The notes under the pieces were generated by a model. The model was not told the origin of the DNA. It ran no database searches and was given only the letters and a program-made list of their open reading frames with translations. The position numbers and the translations under genes are program-made. DNA of 47,033 nt from Hungatella sp. (lineage in GTDB: Bacteria > Bacillota > Clostridia > Lachnospirales > Lachnospiraceae): NCBI GenBank assembly GCA_022792815.1, contig JAAWBS010000053.1, positions 1 through 47,033 on the forward strand, written 5' to 3'. Of the stretch, positions 1 through 8,309 are shown one piece after another; positions within the stretch are counted from its first letter, which is position 1; every line of letters starts with the position of its first letter.

Positions 1-2
1 CG

Positions 3-86
3 GACGAGATCATACAAGAATATATCAAAAATCAGGATTTAGAAGAACGAAAGAAGAGCGATAACTTCGAGGTCGGACAACTTTAG
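3..86 (+). CDS. tnpA: IS200/IS605-family transposase (TnpA), C-terminal end only
   Basis: The window opens inside a reading frame that codes for about 27 residues, beginning DEIIQEYIKNQDLEE and ending in a TAG stop at 84-86. The EYIKNQDLE stretch resembles the C-terminal helix of IS200-type single-strand transposases (HUH enzymes with a Tyr nucleophile). The catalytic part lies outside the window, so activity cannot be judged. The call rests mainly on the context: two TTCA-loop hairpins follow immediately, as expected for the right end of an IS200/IS605 element. A short C-terminal piece alone would not be conclusive. Confidence 0.6.
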   Translation, partial: DEIIQEYIKNQDLEERKKSDNFEVGQL

Positions 87-136
87 GCTGCTTCAGCAGC
101 CAGTCCAAACCCACCGGCTTCAGCCGGTGGTGGTTT
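86..136 (+). mobile_element. right end hairpins of an IS200/IS605-like element
   Basis: Two perfect short hairpins with the same TTCA loop follow the transposase stop: GGCTGC-TTCA-GCAGCC at 86-101 and CCACCGGC-TTCA-GCCGGTGG at 111-130, the second flanked by AAAC and GTTT-like bases. IS200/IS605 elements carry subterminal hairpins that the transposase recognises as single strands, instead of terminal inverted repeats. The exact cleavage site, probably within 130-150, cannot be fixed without the left end or an empty site. Confidence 0.6.
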
Positions 137-171
137 AGTTTTATATATCATGGATTCAGGGATGAAGCCTC

Positions 172-200
172 TTGTATCAGGGAACAGATTGTGGTATTGT
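172..200 (+). promoter_or_regulatory. candidate promoter for proC
   Basis: TTGTAT at 172-177 and TATTGT at 195-200 are separated by 17 bp, about 70 bp before proC. Both boxes depart from consensus, so this is a plausible vegetative promoter only. Confidence 0.35.
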
Positions 201-271
201 TTAGAGAAAAGAACGAAACAGGCGGCCCGTCTTGAAAGCGTCTGTGAGAATAAACATGTGGAGGAAGGAAC

Positions 272-1069
272 ATGAGAGATAGAGGAGAGATGAGGATCGG
301 GTTTATCGGGTTCGGCAATATGGCCCAGGCTATGGCGGAAGGCCTGATCACAAAGGGGGCCGTGAGGGCGGACCAGATCGGCGCGTGCGCCAGGAATCAG
401 GAGAAACTGGGTGAGAATGCACAGAAATACGGGATACACCCATGGGGCAGTGTAAAGGAGGCTGTGGAGTGGGCCGATGTGGTGATCGCGGCGGTGAAGC
501 CTTATCTGGTGGAGGAGGTGCTGACGCCGGTGAGGGAGGCGCTGAAGGAGAAAATTCTGGTCTCCGTGGCGGTGAATTTCCCCTTTGAGAGGTTTGAGGA
601 ATTTCTGGCGCCGGGAACCCATCACTTGAGTACCCTGCCCAACACGCCGGTGGCCGTGGGAGAAGGGATCATCCTGTGCGAGGAGAGGCACTCCCTCACA
701 GAGGAGGAGTTTGCCGGGATCCGGGAGCTGTTTGAGACCATCGCCCTGGTGGAGGTGGTAGATGGGGAACATATGGGGATCGCGGGGACCGTAAGCGGCT
801 GCGGACCCGCGTTTGCGGCCATGTTCATCGAGGCTTTAAGCGACGGGGCCGTGCTCCACGGGCTTCCGAGAGAGCTGTCCTATAAGCTGGCCAGCCAGAT
901 GGTCGTGGGGACCGGGAAGCTGCAGTTGTCCACCGGGCGTCATCCGGGAGCCATGAAGGACGGAGTGTGTTCCCCGGGCGGAACCACCATCGTGGGGGTG
1001 GCCGCGCTGGAGAGACATGGGTTTAGAGGGGCAGTGATTGAGGCGCTGGACGGCATTGCCGGGAAGTAG
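272..1069 (+). CDS. proC: pyrroline-5-carboxylate reductase
   Basis: Last step of proline synthesis: NAD(P)H-dependent reduction of 1-pyrroline-5-carboxylate to L-proline in the cytoplasm. The 265-residue protein has the usual family length. The N-terminal Rossmann motif is GFIGFGNMAQAMAEGL, and the C-terminal dimerisation domain carries the family signature SPGGTTIVGVAALE near residues 232-245. The ATG at 272 is preferred because GGAGGAAGG (260-268) lies at good distance; an in-frame ATG at 290 also has a weak GGAG before it. The next gene starts 14 bp after the stop, suggesting co-transcription. No missing motifs were seen. It could be a ProC-like paralogue, but the conserved C-terminal motif argues for the true enzyme. 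Confidence 0.92.
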   Translation: MRDRGEMRIGFIGFGNMAQAMAEGLITKGAVRADQIGACARNQEKLGENAQKYGIHPWGSVKEAVEWADVVIAAVKPYLVEEVLTPVREALKEKILVSVAVNFPFERFEEFLAPGTHHLSTLPNTPVAVGEGIILCEERHSLTEEEFAGIRELFETIALVEVVDGEHMGIAGTVSGCGPAFAAMFIEALSDGAVLHGLPRELSYKLASQMVVGTGKLQLSTGRHPGAMKDGVCSPGGTTIVGVAALERHGFRGAVIEALDGIAGK

Positions 1070-1083
1070 GAGGGAGGTCTGTG

Positions 1084-2541
1084 ATGGAGGACAAGGCGAG
1101 ATATTCGGATCTGGAGTTTCTGACAGTGAGGCTGCCGGAGGATATCGAGAAATGGAAATGGTACGGGGATTTTCGTCGGGCTGAGAAAGTGATCGATATG
1201 CGTCTTGAGAAGGAGATTCCCAAAGCTCTGAGACGGCGGCTGGAGCTGGAGAAATGGATTCTGAGGAGGCTGCCTCTCCAATACATCTACACGGAGGAAC
1301 AGGCCTTAAAAGAGCTCAGTGATACCTTAGAGGGTGTCACCAGGGAGGAGCTGGAGGAGCTGCGGGACGAGGGAGCCGCAGAGTGGATCTTTGTCATGGG
1401 GCAGGTGCGGTACAAGGACGACTTTGTGGAGAACCTCTTAAAGACCAGGAGAGATCTATGGGCCAGACTTAAGGATCCTTCGAAGGCGGAGGAGCGGAAG
1501 AGGGGCGGCGAGCTTCTGGACAGGACGGTCTTAGCCATGAAGGAGAAGGGGGGACTGGCTTTTCGGATGAGAATCCGGGCCTCTCTCAAGGTGGAGAAGG
1601 AGGCGGAGAGAGCCGGGGAACGGATCCGGGTGCATCTGCCTGTGCCGGTGGAGCAGGGGCAGGCAAGGCATGTCAGGCTTCTGGGGACCTCCCAGGAACC
1701 GATGCAGACGGCGCCGTCTGACTATCCTCAGAGGACGGTGTGCATGGAGACGAAACTGGAACCGGGGCAGGAATTCTGGGTGGAATATGAGTTTGAGAAC
1801 CATACGAGATATGTGGAGCTGGGGCAGCAGGAGAAGGAAGCGGGGGTTGGAGCCGAGGCGAAGACCCCAGGTGTTGGGGACAGAGAGAATGGCCGGTTTG
1901 ACTGGGACAGAGGGACGGCCCCCTATCTTGAGGAGCAGCTGCCCCACATCCGGTTTACCCCCTATCTGAGAGCCCTGACAGGACAGGTGACGGCGGGGGA
2001 GAAGGATCCCCTGAAGAAGGCACGGAAGATCTACGACTATATTACCACCCATGTGATGTACTCGTTTGTGAGGCAGTATGCCACCATCGACAATCTGCCG
2101 GAGTACATGGCCACAGGGTTAAAGGGGGACTGCGGCATCTATGCCATCCTCTTCATCACCATGTGCCGGATCGCCGGGATTCCGGCCAAATGGCAGTCAG
2201 GGCTGTACGCTACGCCTCTGGACATCGGCTGTCATGACTGGGCTCAGTTCTATATAGAACCCTACGGGTGGCTGTATGCGGATTGCTCCTTCGGCGGGGC
2301 GGCATGGAGAGAGGGGAACAAGGAACGGTGGAATTTTTATTTCGGCAATCTGGATCCCTTCCGGGTTCCTCTGTGCAGTGAATTTCAGCACGAGTTTCTG
2401 CCGCCTAAGTCATGGCTGAGGGAGGATCCCTATGACAGCCAGTCCGGGGAGGCGGAGTATGAGGATCGGGGACTCATAAGCGGCGCAGAGTACCGGACCA
2501 AAAAACAGGTAGTGGAACTGGAGGAGATCGCCTTCTCCTGA
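1084..2541 (+). CDS. transglutaminase-like cysteine protease-fold protein
   Basis: A 485-residue protein whose C-terminal half is a transglutaminase-like domain with an intact Cys-His-Asp triad: Cys350 in GDCGIYAIL, His384 in CHDWAQFY and Asp400 in YADCSFGG. The N-terminal half is charged and helical (about residues 1-170), followed by a beta-rich segment. No signal peptide or membrane segment is visible, so it is probably cytoplasmic. Such domains act as peptidases or amidases in bacteria; the substrate is unknown. An ATG at 1084 fits AGGGAGG (1071-1077) better than the overlapping GTG at 1081. It follows proC by 14 bp and ends just before a terminator hairpin, so the two probably form an operon. 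Confidence 0.8.
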   Translation: MEDKARYSDLEFLTVRLPEDIEKWKWYGDFRRAEKVIDMRLEKEIPKALRRRLELEKWILRRLPLQYIYTEEQALKELSDTLEGVTREELEELRDEGAAEWIFVMGQVRYKDDFVENLLKTRRDLWARLKDPSKAEERKRGGELLDRTVLAMKEKGGLAFRMRIRASLKVEKEAERAGERIRVHLPVPVEQGQARHVRLLGTSQEPMQTAPSDYPQRTVCMETKLEPGQEFWVEYEFENHTRYVELGQQEKEAGVGAEAKTPGVGDRENGRFDWDRGTAPYLEEQLPHIRFTPYLRALTGQVTAGEKDPLKKARKIYDYITTHVMYSFVRQYATIDNLPEYMATGLKGDCGIYAILFITMCRIAGIPAKWQSGLYATPLDIGCHDWAQFYIEPYGWLYADCSFGGAAWREGNKERWNFYFGNLDPFRVPLCSEFQHEFLPPKSWLREDPYDSQSGEAEYEDRGLISGAEYRTKKQVVELEEIAFS

Positions 2542-2544
2542 TGT

Positions 2545-2572
2545 GGCTGCCGAGGGCAGCCCCATTTTGTTT
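2545..2572 (+). terminator. terminator of the proC operon
   Basis: GGCTGCC (2545-2551), loop GAG and GGCAGCC (2555-2561) make a 7-bp G+C-rich stem, followed by a T-rich tail. It starts four bases after the stop of the transglutaminase-like gene. Confidence 0.7.
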
Positions 2573-2596
2573 ATAGAATGATAAGACGACACAGAA

Positions 2597-2639
2597 TCTG
2601 ACGGCTGACCGGAAGGAACATTCACAGGCAGCCGTCAGA
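2597..2639. repeat. 11-bp inverted repeat
   Basis: TCTGACGGCTG at 2597-2607 is exactly complementary to CAGCCGTCAGA at 2629-2639, with a 21-base loop. It lies between two convergent genes. There is no clear T-run on either strand, so it may be a weak hairpin terminator for the minus-strand regulator or simply a structural relic. Confidence 0.45.
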
Positions 2640-2680
2640 GAGAGGTGGTCACAGGTCATGGATGACCGCGATAATATGCT

Positions 2681-2923
2681 TTATTCCTCGTCGAGAGAAC
2701 GCAGTTTATTCGCCGCTTCTGTAAATTCTAAATCCATCGAATCGCTAAAGTCAAAAAATTCTCTGGGAGTAATTCCAAAATAATCACATATGTAAAAAAA
2801 GACAGACATGGATGGAAGCATTTTTTTGCTTTCAATTCTATTGATATAAGATTCGCTTTTGCCTAGAGTCAGGCTCATGTCTCTGGCTGATACCCCCTTG
2901 TTTAGCCGGAGCTGAGTAAGCAT
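2681..2923 (-). CDS. XRE-family helix-turn-helix regulator, probably 5'-truncated
   Basis: An 80-residue protein with a Cro/C1-type helix-turn-helix: QLRLNKGVSARDMSLTLG, then SESYINRIESKK and LPSMSVFFYICDYFGI. The tail FDFSDSMDLEFTEAANKLRSLDEE is acidic. Proteins of this type bind operator DNA as dimers. No ribosome site precedes the apparent ATG at 2923; the frame stays open upstream as KSKIRQD, while the same bases on the other strand read as part of a TadB fragment. The natural start therefore seems to have been cut off by a deletion that joined the two genes. It may be non-functional, or expressed from a fortuitous start. Its target is unknown. Confidence 0.6.
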   Translation of the reverse strand: MLTQLRLNKGVSARDMSLTLGKSESYINRIESKKMLPSMSVFFYICDYFGITPREFFDFSDSMDLEFTEAANKLRSLDEE

Positions 2924-3425
2924 ATCTTGGCGTATCTTGGATTTGCGGCGGCCATCGGAGGGGGGGATCCTGTTTCTCTACTATCGGTTTCTCCCTGTCT
3001 CGGTTATTGGTGGGCTGCTGTTCGCCATACCTCAGGAGAAGAACTATGCCGGATCCGTTATGCGCAGGCGTCAGGCCAGGCTCAGGATACAGTTTAAGGA
3101 ATTTCTGAAGATCATCGCGATCTCCATCAGCGGCGGAAGCGGCCGTTCCGTGGAGAATGCCGTCAAAGATTCTCTGCGGGAACTGAACATGATTTTTAAC
3201 GAGGACACAGACATCATCAGGGAGATCGCCCTTATCGTCAGCGACTATAAGCAGGCGGGGATCCCCATGTCCAAGGGATTTGCCAAGTTGGGCGAGAGGA
3301 GCGAGATTGATGATATCGTCAGCTTCTTTGCCATCTACAGGACGATTGAGGGCAAGACCAGCGATTTCGGATACATTATCGCCCAGACCAGAGACATCAT
3401 CAAGGACAAGGCGGAGATTACTATG
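2924..3425 (+). pseudogene. TadB-like type II/Tad secretion inner-membrane protein, fragment
   Basis: The translated region ILFLYYRFLPVSVIGGLLFA, then RRRQARLRIQFKEFLKIIAI and GGSGRSVENAVKDSLRELN matches the T2SSF domain of TadB-like membrane proteins of Tad pilus assembly. A run of seven G at 2959-2965 puts the upstream stretch (YLGFAAAIGG) out of frame with the rest; six G would restore it. Near position 3425 the homology stops inside the T2SSF domain, and a WG-repeat sequence in another frame takes over. The N-terminus, the second membrane pair and the C-terminus are absent. No usable start codon with a ribosome site is present, so this is a dead fragment. Family assignment is from remembered sequence features. 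Confidence 0.75.
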
Positions 3426-3774
3426 GAGACGTGGATAAAAACGGCCAGCCCTGCTTTGACCAGAGGTTTCCCGAGGCCAAGGGCATGGAGGGCGAATATT
3501 ACGCCGTATCCGACGGTTCGGGAAAATGGGGATTCGCCGACGAGCAGGGGCAGATGTTCATCCCCTGCCGGTACGAGGAAGCCTATTCCTTCTCAAACCG
3601 CCTGGCCCCCGTGAAGTACGCGGGAGAATGGGGATATATAAACCGCTATGGCACCTGGATCATAGAACCTCAGTTTTCCACGGCTTACCCTTTTTTGAGG
3701 GAAGAGGTCTTGTGACAGATGACTTCGGCAATTACCGGATACTCAGCCTGAAACATTATAAACTGTTTCAATGA
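3426..3774 (+). pseudogene. WG-repeat protein fragment, frameshifted
   Basis: The frame through 3431-3715 reads GKWGFADEQGQMFIPCRYEE and GEWGYINRYGTWIIEPQF, two clear WG repeats (about 35 residues each, beta-rich, found in many Firmicute surface or unknown proteins). It ends at a premature stop at 3713-3715. In the next frame the natural continuation appears: FFEGRGLVTDDFGNYRILSL, ending at 3774. The switch falls at a run of six T (3690-3695); seven would keep the frame. The 5' part is missing and joined directly to the TadB fragment. Not expected to give a working protein. Confidence 0.7.
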
Positions 3775-3805
3775 CACAGAGAGGGGACAGATGATGTAAA
3801 CAGAT

Positions 3806-4105
3806 GTGGTGATAGCAAACAAGAGTTATACGAAATTGAATCTTTCAGAGGATCACAAGGCAGACTCCATTGCCCCGAAAGCCATAAGACAGGGCTGCCC
3901 GGATTTCCTTCTTCCCATGAAAACCGTGGAGATCGAGATCCGATATGAACTGCAGGAGGGCATCCGTCTGGCCTACCTGCCCAGGCAGATGCACAAAAAG
4001 GATTTTGTGACGATGATTGTCAATATGCTGCTGCCCTTTAAGAGCTGCAGCGACTGGTTTTTGGGCTACCACAACTTCTGGCTGGATGAAAAACGGGCTT
4101 TTTAA
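3806..4105 (+). pseudogene. unrecognised conserved-looking fragment (about 100 residues)
   Basis: An open stretch of 99 codons with a sensible protein-like composition, including EIEIRYELQEGIRLAYLP, then HKKDFVTMIVNMLLPFKSC and DWFLGYHNFWLDEK. There is no convincing ribosome site at the GTG/ATG-type start. The region of Lachnospiraceae that carries TadB, PP2C and Ser/Thr kinase genes often also holds an FHA-domain protein with a poorly known N-terminal domain. The spacing of the hydrophobic LLPF and HNFWLDE segments would fit that domain, but this is a guess. It runs into a PP2C tail within 80 bases, so it is probably the 5' half of a deleted gene. Kept as a fragment, not a gene. Confidence 0.4.
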
Positions 4106-4184
4106 GCAGCTTACCTCCCGGTACATGGTCTCGTGCATCGGGCGGATCAGGAACGACTCAGAGGCATGGTAGACATGCAGGCGT

Positions 4185-4259
4185 TTGCTCAGACTGGTCC
4201 TCGAACGCGGCGAGAGGGACAATGTCTCCTGTGTCCTGATCTATGTATCGGTCACATAG
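4185..4259 (+). pseudogene. PP2C-type protein phosphatase, C-terminal tail only
   Basis: The frame ending in TAG at 4257-4259 reads LVLERGERDNVSCVLIYV. This matches the last motif of bacterial PP2C Ser/Thr phosphatases (a small residue pair, then DN and a hydrophobic strand), where the Asp binds metal. Only about 24 codons remain; everything before it is in other frames and not recognisable. It fits the neighbouring kinase remnant, because kinase and phosphatase genes usually travel together. Confidence 0.55.
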
Positions 4260-4721
4260 GCTGTGTGGCCGCGCAGATACAGGAAAAGACCAGGCCGTAG
4301 ATCCCATGGTAGCCTGCGAAGACGGCCATGGCTCTGACGGCGGAGAGAAACTGTCCCTGACAGCGCCACAGAAGCAGGAGACATACCAATCCGAACCAGG
4401 AGACCAGGGTGAGGAGAGGATGACCCCACAGAGCACAGAAGGTAAATCCGTAGTACACCAGGAAACCACTTTCGGTAAGCGGATACCGGATGGGGACAGG
4501 CCCGCTGCAGTAGTGACACCTGCCTCTGAGGAAAAGCCAGCTGACCACAGGGATCTGATGGATCAGGGACAGGGAGTGGCCGCAGAGGGGGCAGTAGCAT
4601 TTGCCGGTGATCAGAGGCATATGGCAGCGGATCCGATATTCTGCAGTCCCGAAATAGGCGCCGATGATGCCTCCGAAGGCGGCAGAGCAGAAAAAAAGAG
4701 TCCAAAAGGGGATACGTTCAT
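4252..4721 (-). pseudogene. type IV prepilin peptidase (A24 family) fragment
   Basis: Minus-strand frame with the A24 N-terminal zinc/methylase-like segment: CYCPLCGHSL, then IPVVSWLFLRGRCHYCSGPV and IRYPLTE, i.e. two CxxC pairs. Hydrophobic segments flank it. The catalytic aspartates (one after the first membrane pair, one in GxGD) are absent: the sequence loses similarity after GLVCLLLL and stops at 4252. A well-placed start exists at 4721 (AGGAGA at 7 bases), but it is one base out of frame with the homologous part; one extra T in the TTTT at the fifth codon would repair it. The open frame itself extends to 4806 without a ribosome site. So it is both frameshifted and truncated. In intact loci such a peptidase processes Tad pilins. 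Confidence 0.65.
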
Positions 4722-4806
4722 AAGGATTCTCCTGGATACAATCAATTTGTTTTCTATCATAGAGACGGATGAAGCAAATGTCAAGCACAGAAGGAAAGGA
4801 AATCAT

Positions 4807-5040
4807 ATGGGATATGTGTCCGAAACAGAACTGTTGTACTGGGGCTGGATCGGCGTCATGGCCGGGGCCGTCGTTCTGGCGGTGATCTGCCTGTCTGTCT
4901 TTCTCGTCACGGGACGAAAGCTTAAGAAAAAATGGAAGAGGAATACGGAAGACCGCAGCCATAAGGGAATAGGCACTGCGGTATCTTTAAGAGGACAAGG
5001 GGGGATCGGCGATGGCTTCTGTGATCGCCGGGAACTATGA
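4807..5040 (+). CDS. small single-span membrane protein
   Basis: A 77-codon frame starting at an ATG with GAAAGGAA just before it. It has a short N-terminal tail, one strong membrane segment (WIGVMAGAVVLAVICLSVFL, about residues 14-33) and a basic stretch RKLKKKWKR, giving an N-out, C-in topology by the positive-inside rule. The last part overlaps the kinase fragment by 29 bases and looks like read-through sequence, so the natural C-terminus may be lost. No family recognised. It sits at the start of the kinase remnant and may have been its operon partner. It is the only piece of this region that could still be expressed as written. Confidence 0.45.
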   Translation: MGYVSETELLYWGWIGVMAGAVVLAVICLSVFLVTGRKLKKKWKRNTEDRSHKGIGTAVSLRGQGGIGDGFCDRREL

Positions 5041-6948
5041 GATCCAGGATCAGATAGGCACCGGAGGCGGCCGAATCGTATATATGGGACGCCATATGCG
5101 TCTGGATAAAAAGATCGTTCTCAAGGCGGACCGGAGAAAACTGGGAACCAAGCCGGAGATTTTGCGGCGGGAGGTGGACATGCTCAAGGATTTGAGCCAC
5201 ACCTACATCCCCCAGGTCTATGATTTTGTCCAAGAAGACGGGACGGAGGGGGCGGACGGCCTGTCTCCCGCCTCTCCCCCCACAGGGAATACGGGCAGTA
5301 CCGGAAGGGGAGGCGGATTTCTCCTGGACGTCCGCTCCGACATCTACAGCCTGGGTGCTACGCTCTATCACCTGATCTCGGGAAAGCGTCCGGCTCAGGA
5401 TGCCAAGGAGGTGGAACCCTTGGGACCGGAGGTGTGCAGGTCTCAGGGATCCTTCAGAAGGCCATGGCCCTGGCGGTGTACCAGTGGAAGGCAGTCGTGT
5501 TTTATACGGAGACCGGGGAGGAGATTGCCGTGCTGCCGACTCTGGATTCGGCCCTTTCCGAGGAAGTGTTTGTGGATAACACCAAACTGGTCTATGCCGG
5601 CGACCAGGGGGTGACGGCCTATGATCTGGAAAAGAGAGAGGTCCTCTGGACCGGAGAGAAGGCCACCACCCTGTCGGTATCTGCCGATAAGACCACGGTG
5701 GCTGCCGTAAACAGAGACGAGGACTACGGGGTCATCTACCGGATGGACGACGGGAGGGAGAAGGCGCGCTGCTCTTTTGAGGGACATCGCATGAAGGTAG
5801 CTGCCAACGACATCTTCGCCAACCCCGGGGGGCCGGATTTTTTCTCTGAATAGGGACGGGAGCCTGCTGGCAGTCAGCTTTTCCAAAGGAGAGCTGCTGA
5901 TCTTTGATCTGGAAGATCCTGACAACAATAGGATCGTCTACGACGAGACGGATTACGGAAGCTTCGGAGGAGGATTCTGTGGAAGATATTTCGCTTTTAC
6001 GGCCGATAAAAGTGATGCCTCCCTGTTCGGGCTCATCGACGCCGAGGAGGGAGCTTACATAGGGGCCATGGACTCCAGGGACAGATTTCTCATAAAAGCC
6101 GGTGAGGAGGGGATCTTCCTGGCCAACCAGAATGTCCTGGTCCGTTTTGATCCGGACACCCTGGAAGAGACGGAAATCGCCTTCACGGACGACAGAAACA
6201 TCACAGGCTTCTCGGTAGGCGGATCTTATACCGTCGTCGCCACGGATGACAATGGTTTTTCCTTTTTTGATAAGGGGGCCAACCGGATGTCATCGGAGAA
6301 CTGTCAGGAACCATGTGACTTTACCCATACGGCAGGAGGATATGCGCTGATCGCCAACCGTAGCGAGCCCTCTGTCCGCCTGATGAAGCTGGAGAGCCAC
6401 AGTGAGACAGAGGTTATGTCCTACGATTCGAAGGATCTCCACGATGAGGCCAGGATCAGCAGAGACGGGAAGACGGTCATGCTGTTTGACTATGAGGGGT
6501 TCTCCGTCTATGACAGAGAGGGAAAGAACCTGGCCCGGGAGGAACTGCCTGATCCGGAGACCATCTATGACCAGCAGTTTCGAAAGGAGGAGGACGGCTC
6601 TTTCCTGGAAGTCATCTGGTATGACGGCACCGTCCGGTGCTACAGTGCCGCAGACGGTTCTCTGATGCGGGAGACTGCGGGGGATCCGCCCGGGAAAGAC
6701 CTGTACGAAGAATTTTTTACGGACCGATACCGGATCATATCTCCTCTTCACGGCACTCCCGAGGTGTATGACAGAGACACCGAAAAGAAGGTGGCGGAAT
6801 TGGAGAAGAAATCTTATCTCACCTATGTGACTCAGTTAGGAGATGACATTGTGACCGAGTATATCAGCGCGGCAGGACAGAGATACGGCCTTCTGCTCAA
6901 TGACCTGCTGGAGACTCTGGCCTACCTCCCTGACCTCTGCGACTTTTG
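5012..6948 (+). pseudogene. Ser/Thr protein kinase with C-terminal beta-propeller, deleted and frameshifted
   Basis: The 5' part has a normal kinase N-lobe: Gly-rich loop IGTGGGRIVYMG, the VLKAD lysine and a REVDMLKDLSH helix. After VYDFVQEDGTE it jumps to DVRSDIYSLGATLYHLISGK (subdomain IX), so the catalytic loop (HRD) and DFG segment are gone. A second junction near 5430-5490 shifts frame into a propeller-like domain (repeats such as GVTAYDLEKREVLWTGEK and DGTVRCYSAADGSLMRE). A third frame change falls at the run of six T near 5838-5843 (…NPGGPDFFSE stop versus SLNRDGSLLAVSFSKGELLI). The largest intact piece is 6068-7027. No product is expected to phosphorylate anything. The intact ancestor would be a cytoplasmic kinase with a propeller sensor, paired with the PP2C. 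Confidence 0.72.
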
Positions 6949-8309
6949 TACCCTTTGGGCCGACGGCTTATGCTTCCTTTGCAGGAGGGGAAGCCGGAGG
7001 AGTGAAGGCGGCGAAGATACAGGCTGAAGCGGTTGTGGCCTCCGGGTCCGATGCCGTCTAGGAACCGGACTATGGGGAGCTGCCGGGGGGAGAGACCGGA
7101 GCTGACAGCGGAACCGGCAAAGACGACGGGAAAGGGGAATTCCCGGAAGAGGGAGAGCGGTTTTTGGGGATCAAGAGAGAGGCGGAAAATACCGGGACCT
7201 GCGGAGAGAGCCTGACGTGGGAGCTGACGGATGGAGTTTTGACGATCAGCGGGACCGGGGAGATGACGTCATACAGCTACGCGTTTCCGGCGCCCTAGAG
7301 TGATCTGGCAAGTGAGATTAAGGAGATCGCAATCGGAGTTCAGGTGACATCTATCGGGGCCGCCGCGTTTCGAGGATGTGACAACCTGACAGAGCTTATT
7401 ATTCCGGATGGAATCAGCTCCATCGGGGAGGGGGCATTTTTGGAGTGCAGCGGATTGACCCACATCACTCTTCCGAAAAATATCAGTTTCCTTGGATATG
7501 AGACATTCCAGGAATGCAGCAGTCTGGTCAGCATAACCTTTTCCAATAAGATTCTCCTGATCCAAAACGCTGTATTTTTTAGGTGTACATCTTTGACGGA
7601 CGTATATTACAGCGGAAGCGAGAGCGAATGGTCCGGGATCACAACAGAGGACTATAATGATCCTCTTCTTGCTGCCACTATCCACTATAACAGCACAGGA
7701 CCTGCGGCCATTGACTCTGACAGCCTGGGCGAGGGGATTTTGTATGTGCCCTATTCCGGCACCATTGGATTGGTCAACGCAGATGAGGCTGAACAGCCTG
7801 CTTTCTTCATCATCGGCGGAACTCTGCCAAAAGGCCTTTCTCTGGATCCCGACACAGGAGAGATCAGCGGAACTCCGAGAGAGGCCGGCTCTTTCAAGAT
7901 CACGGTGGAGGTGTCGGGGGCCCGGGTTTCTCTGCGGGGAGAACTGAAACGCACATCCCAGAACTATACCGTAGATGTGAAGGGACCGGACAAGAAACCA
8001 GATCCGGAAGAAGATGAGGATACCGACAGCAGCTTAAGTTCCGGCTCTGGAGGAGGCAGCAGTTCCGGCACAGGCAAATCCGGGTCAGGCTCTTCGGGAG
8101 GAGGCGCTGCACCTTATACCAACGAGTCCTGGGTAAAGGACGAGATCGGCTGTTTTGTTTCGGAATCAGTCATGATGTGGACAGTAATCGGAAATTGCTC
8201 TATTCTGACATTTAAGTGTTGGACAGATGGGCAAATAGATAGTATAATAGGTATCTGTGAGGGAGAAGGCAGGGATAAGCAGGAGGGGAGGCACTACAAT
8301 CATGCTTAG
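6949..8309 (+). pseudogene. BspA-type leucine-rich-repeat surface protein, remnant
   Basis: In one frame, a signal-peptide-like end (FVPFGPTAYASFAGG) leads to a stop at 7059-7061, then CGESLTWELTDGVLTISGTG, a second stop at 7296-7298 where a Trp codon is expected (PAP-stop-SDLASEI), and BspA/TpLRR repeats (TSIGAAAFRGCDNLTELIIP, then AFLECSGLTHITLPK). A putative Ig-like segment (LPKGLSLDPDTGEISGTP) and a Gly/Ser linker follow. After PYTNESWVKDEIG the usual cell-wall-binding repeats do not appear; unrelated sequence runs to 8309. So the gene has a 5' junction with the kinase fragment, at least two nonsense codons and a lost wall anchor. From 7344 it is open for 321 codons but has no good start. 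Confidence 0.7.
8219..8248 (+). promoter_or_regulatory. promoter of the binding-protein/hybrid-kinase operon
   Basis: TTGGAC (8219-8224) and a perfect TATAAT (8243-8248) are 18 bp apart, 54 bp before the lipoprotein start. It lies inside the tail of the broken leucine-rich-repeat gene, so the junction has placed or kept a working promoter here. Confidence 0.7.

Noticed and set aside
4243..5040. 265-codon plus-strand frame over the prepilin peptidase region
   Set aside because: Its first part is antisense to the CxxC-containing peptidase fragment and has no domain; only the segment from 4807, with its own ribosome site and membrane helix, is kept.
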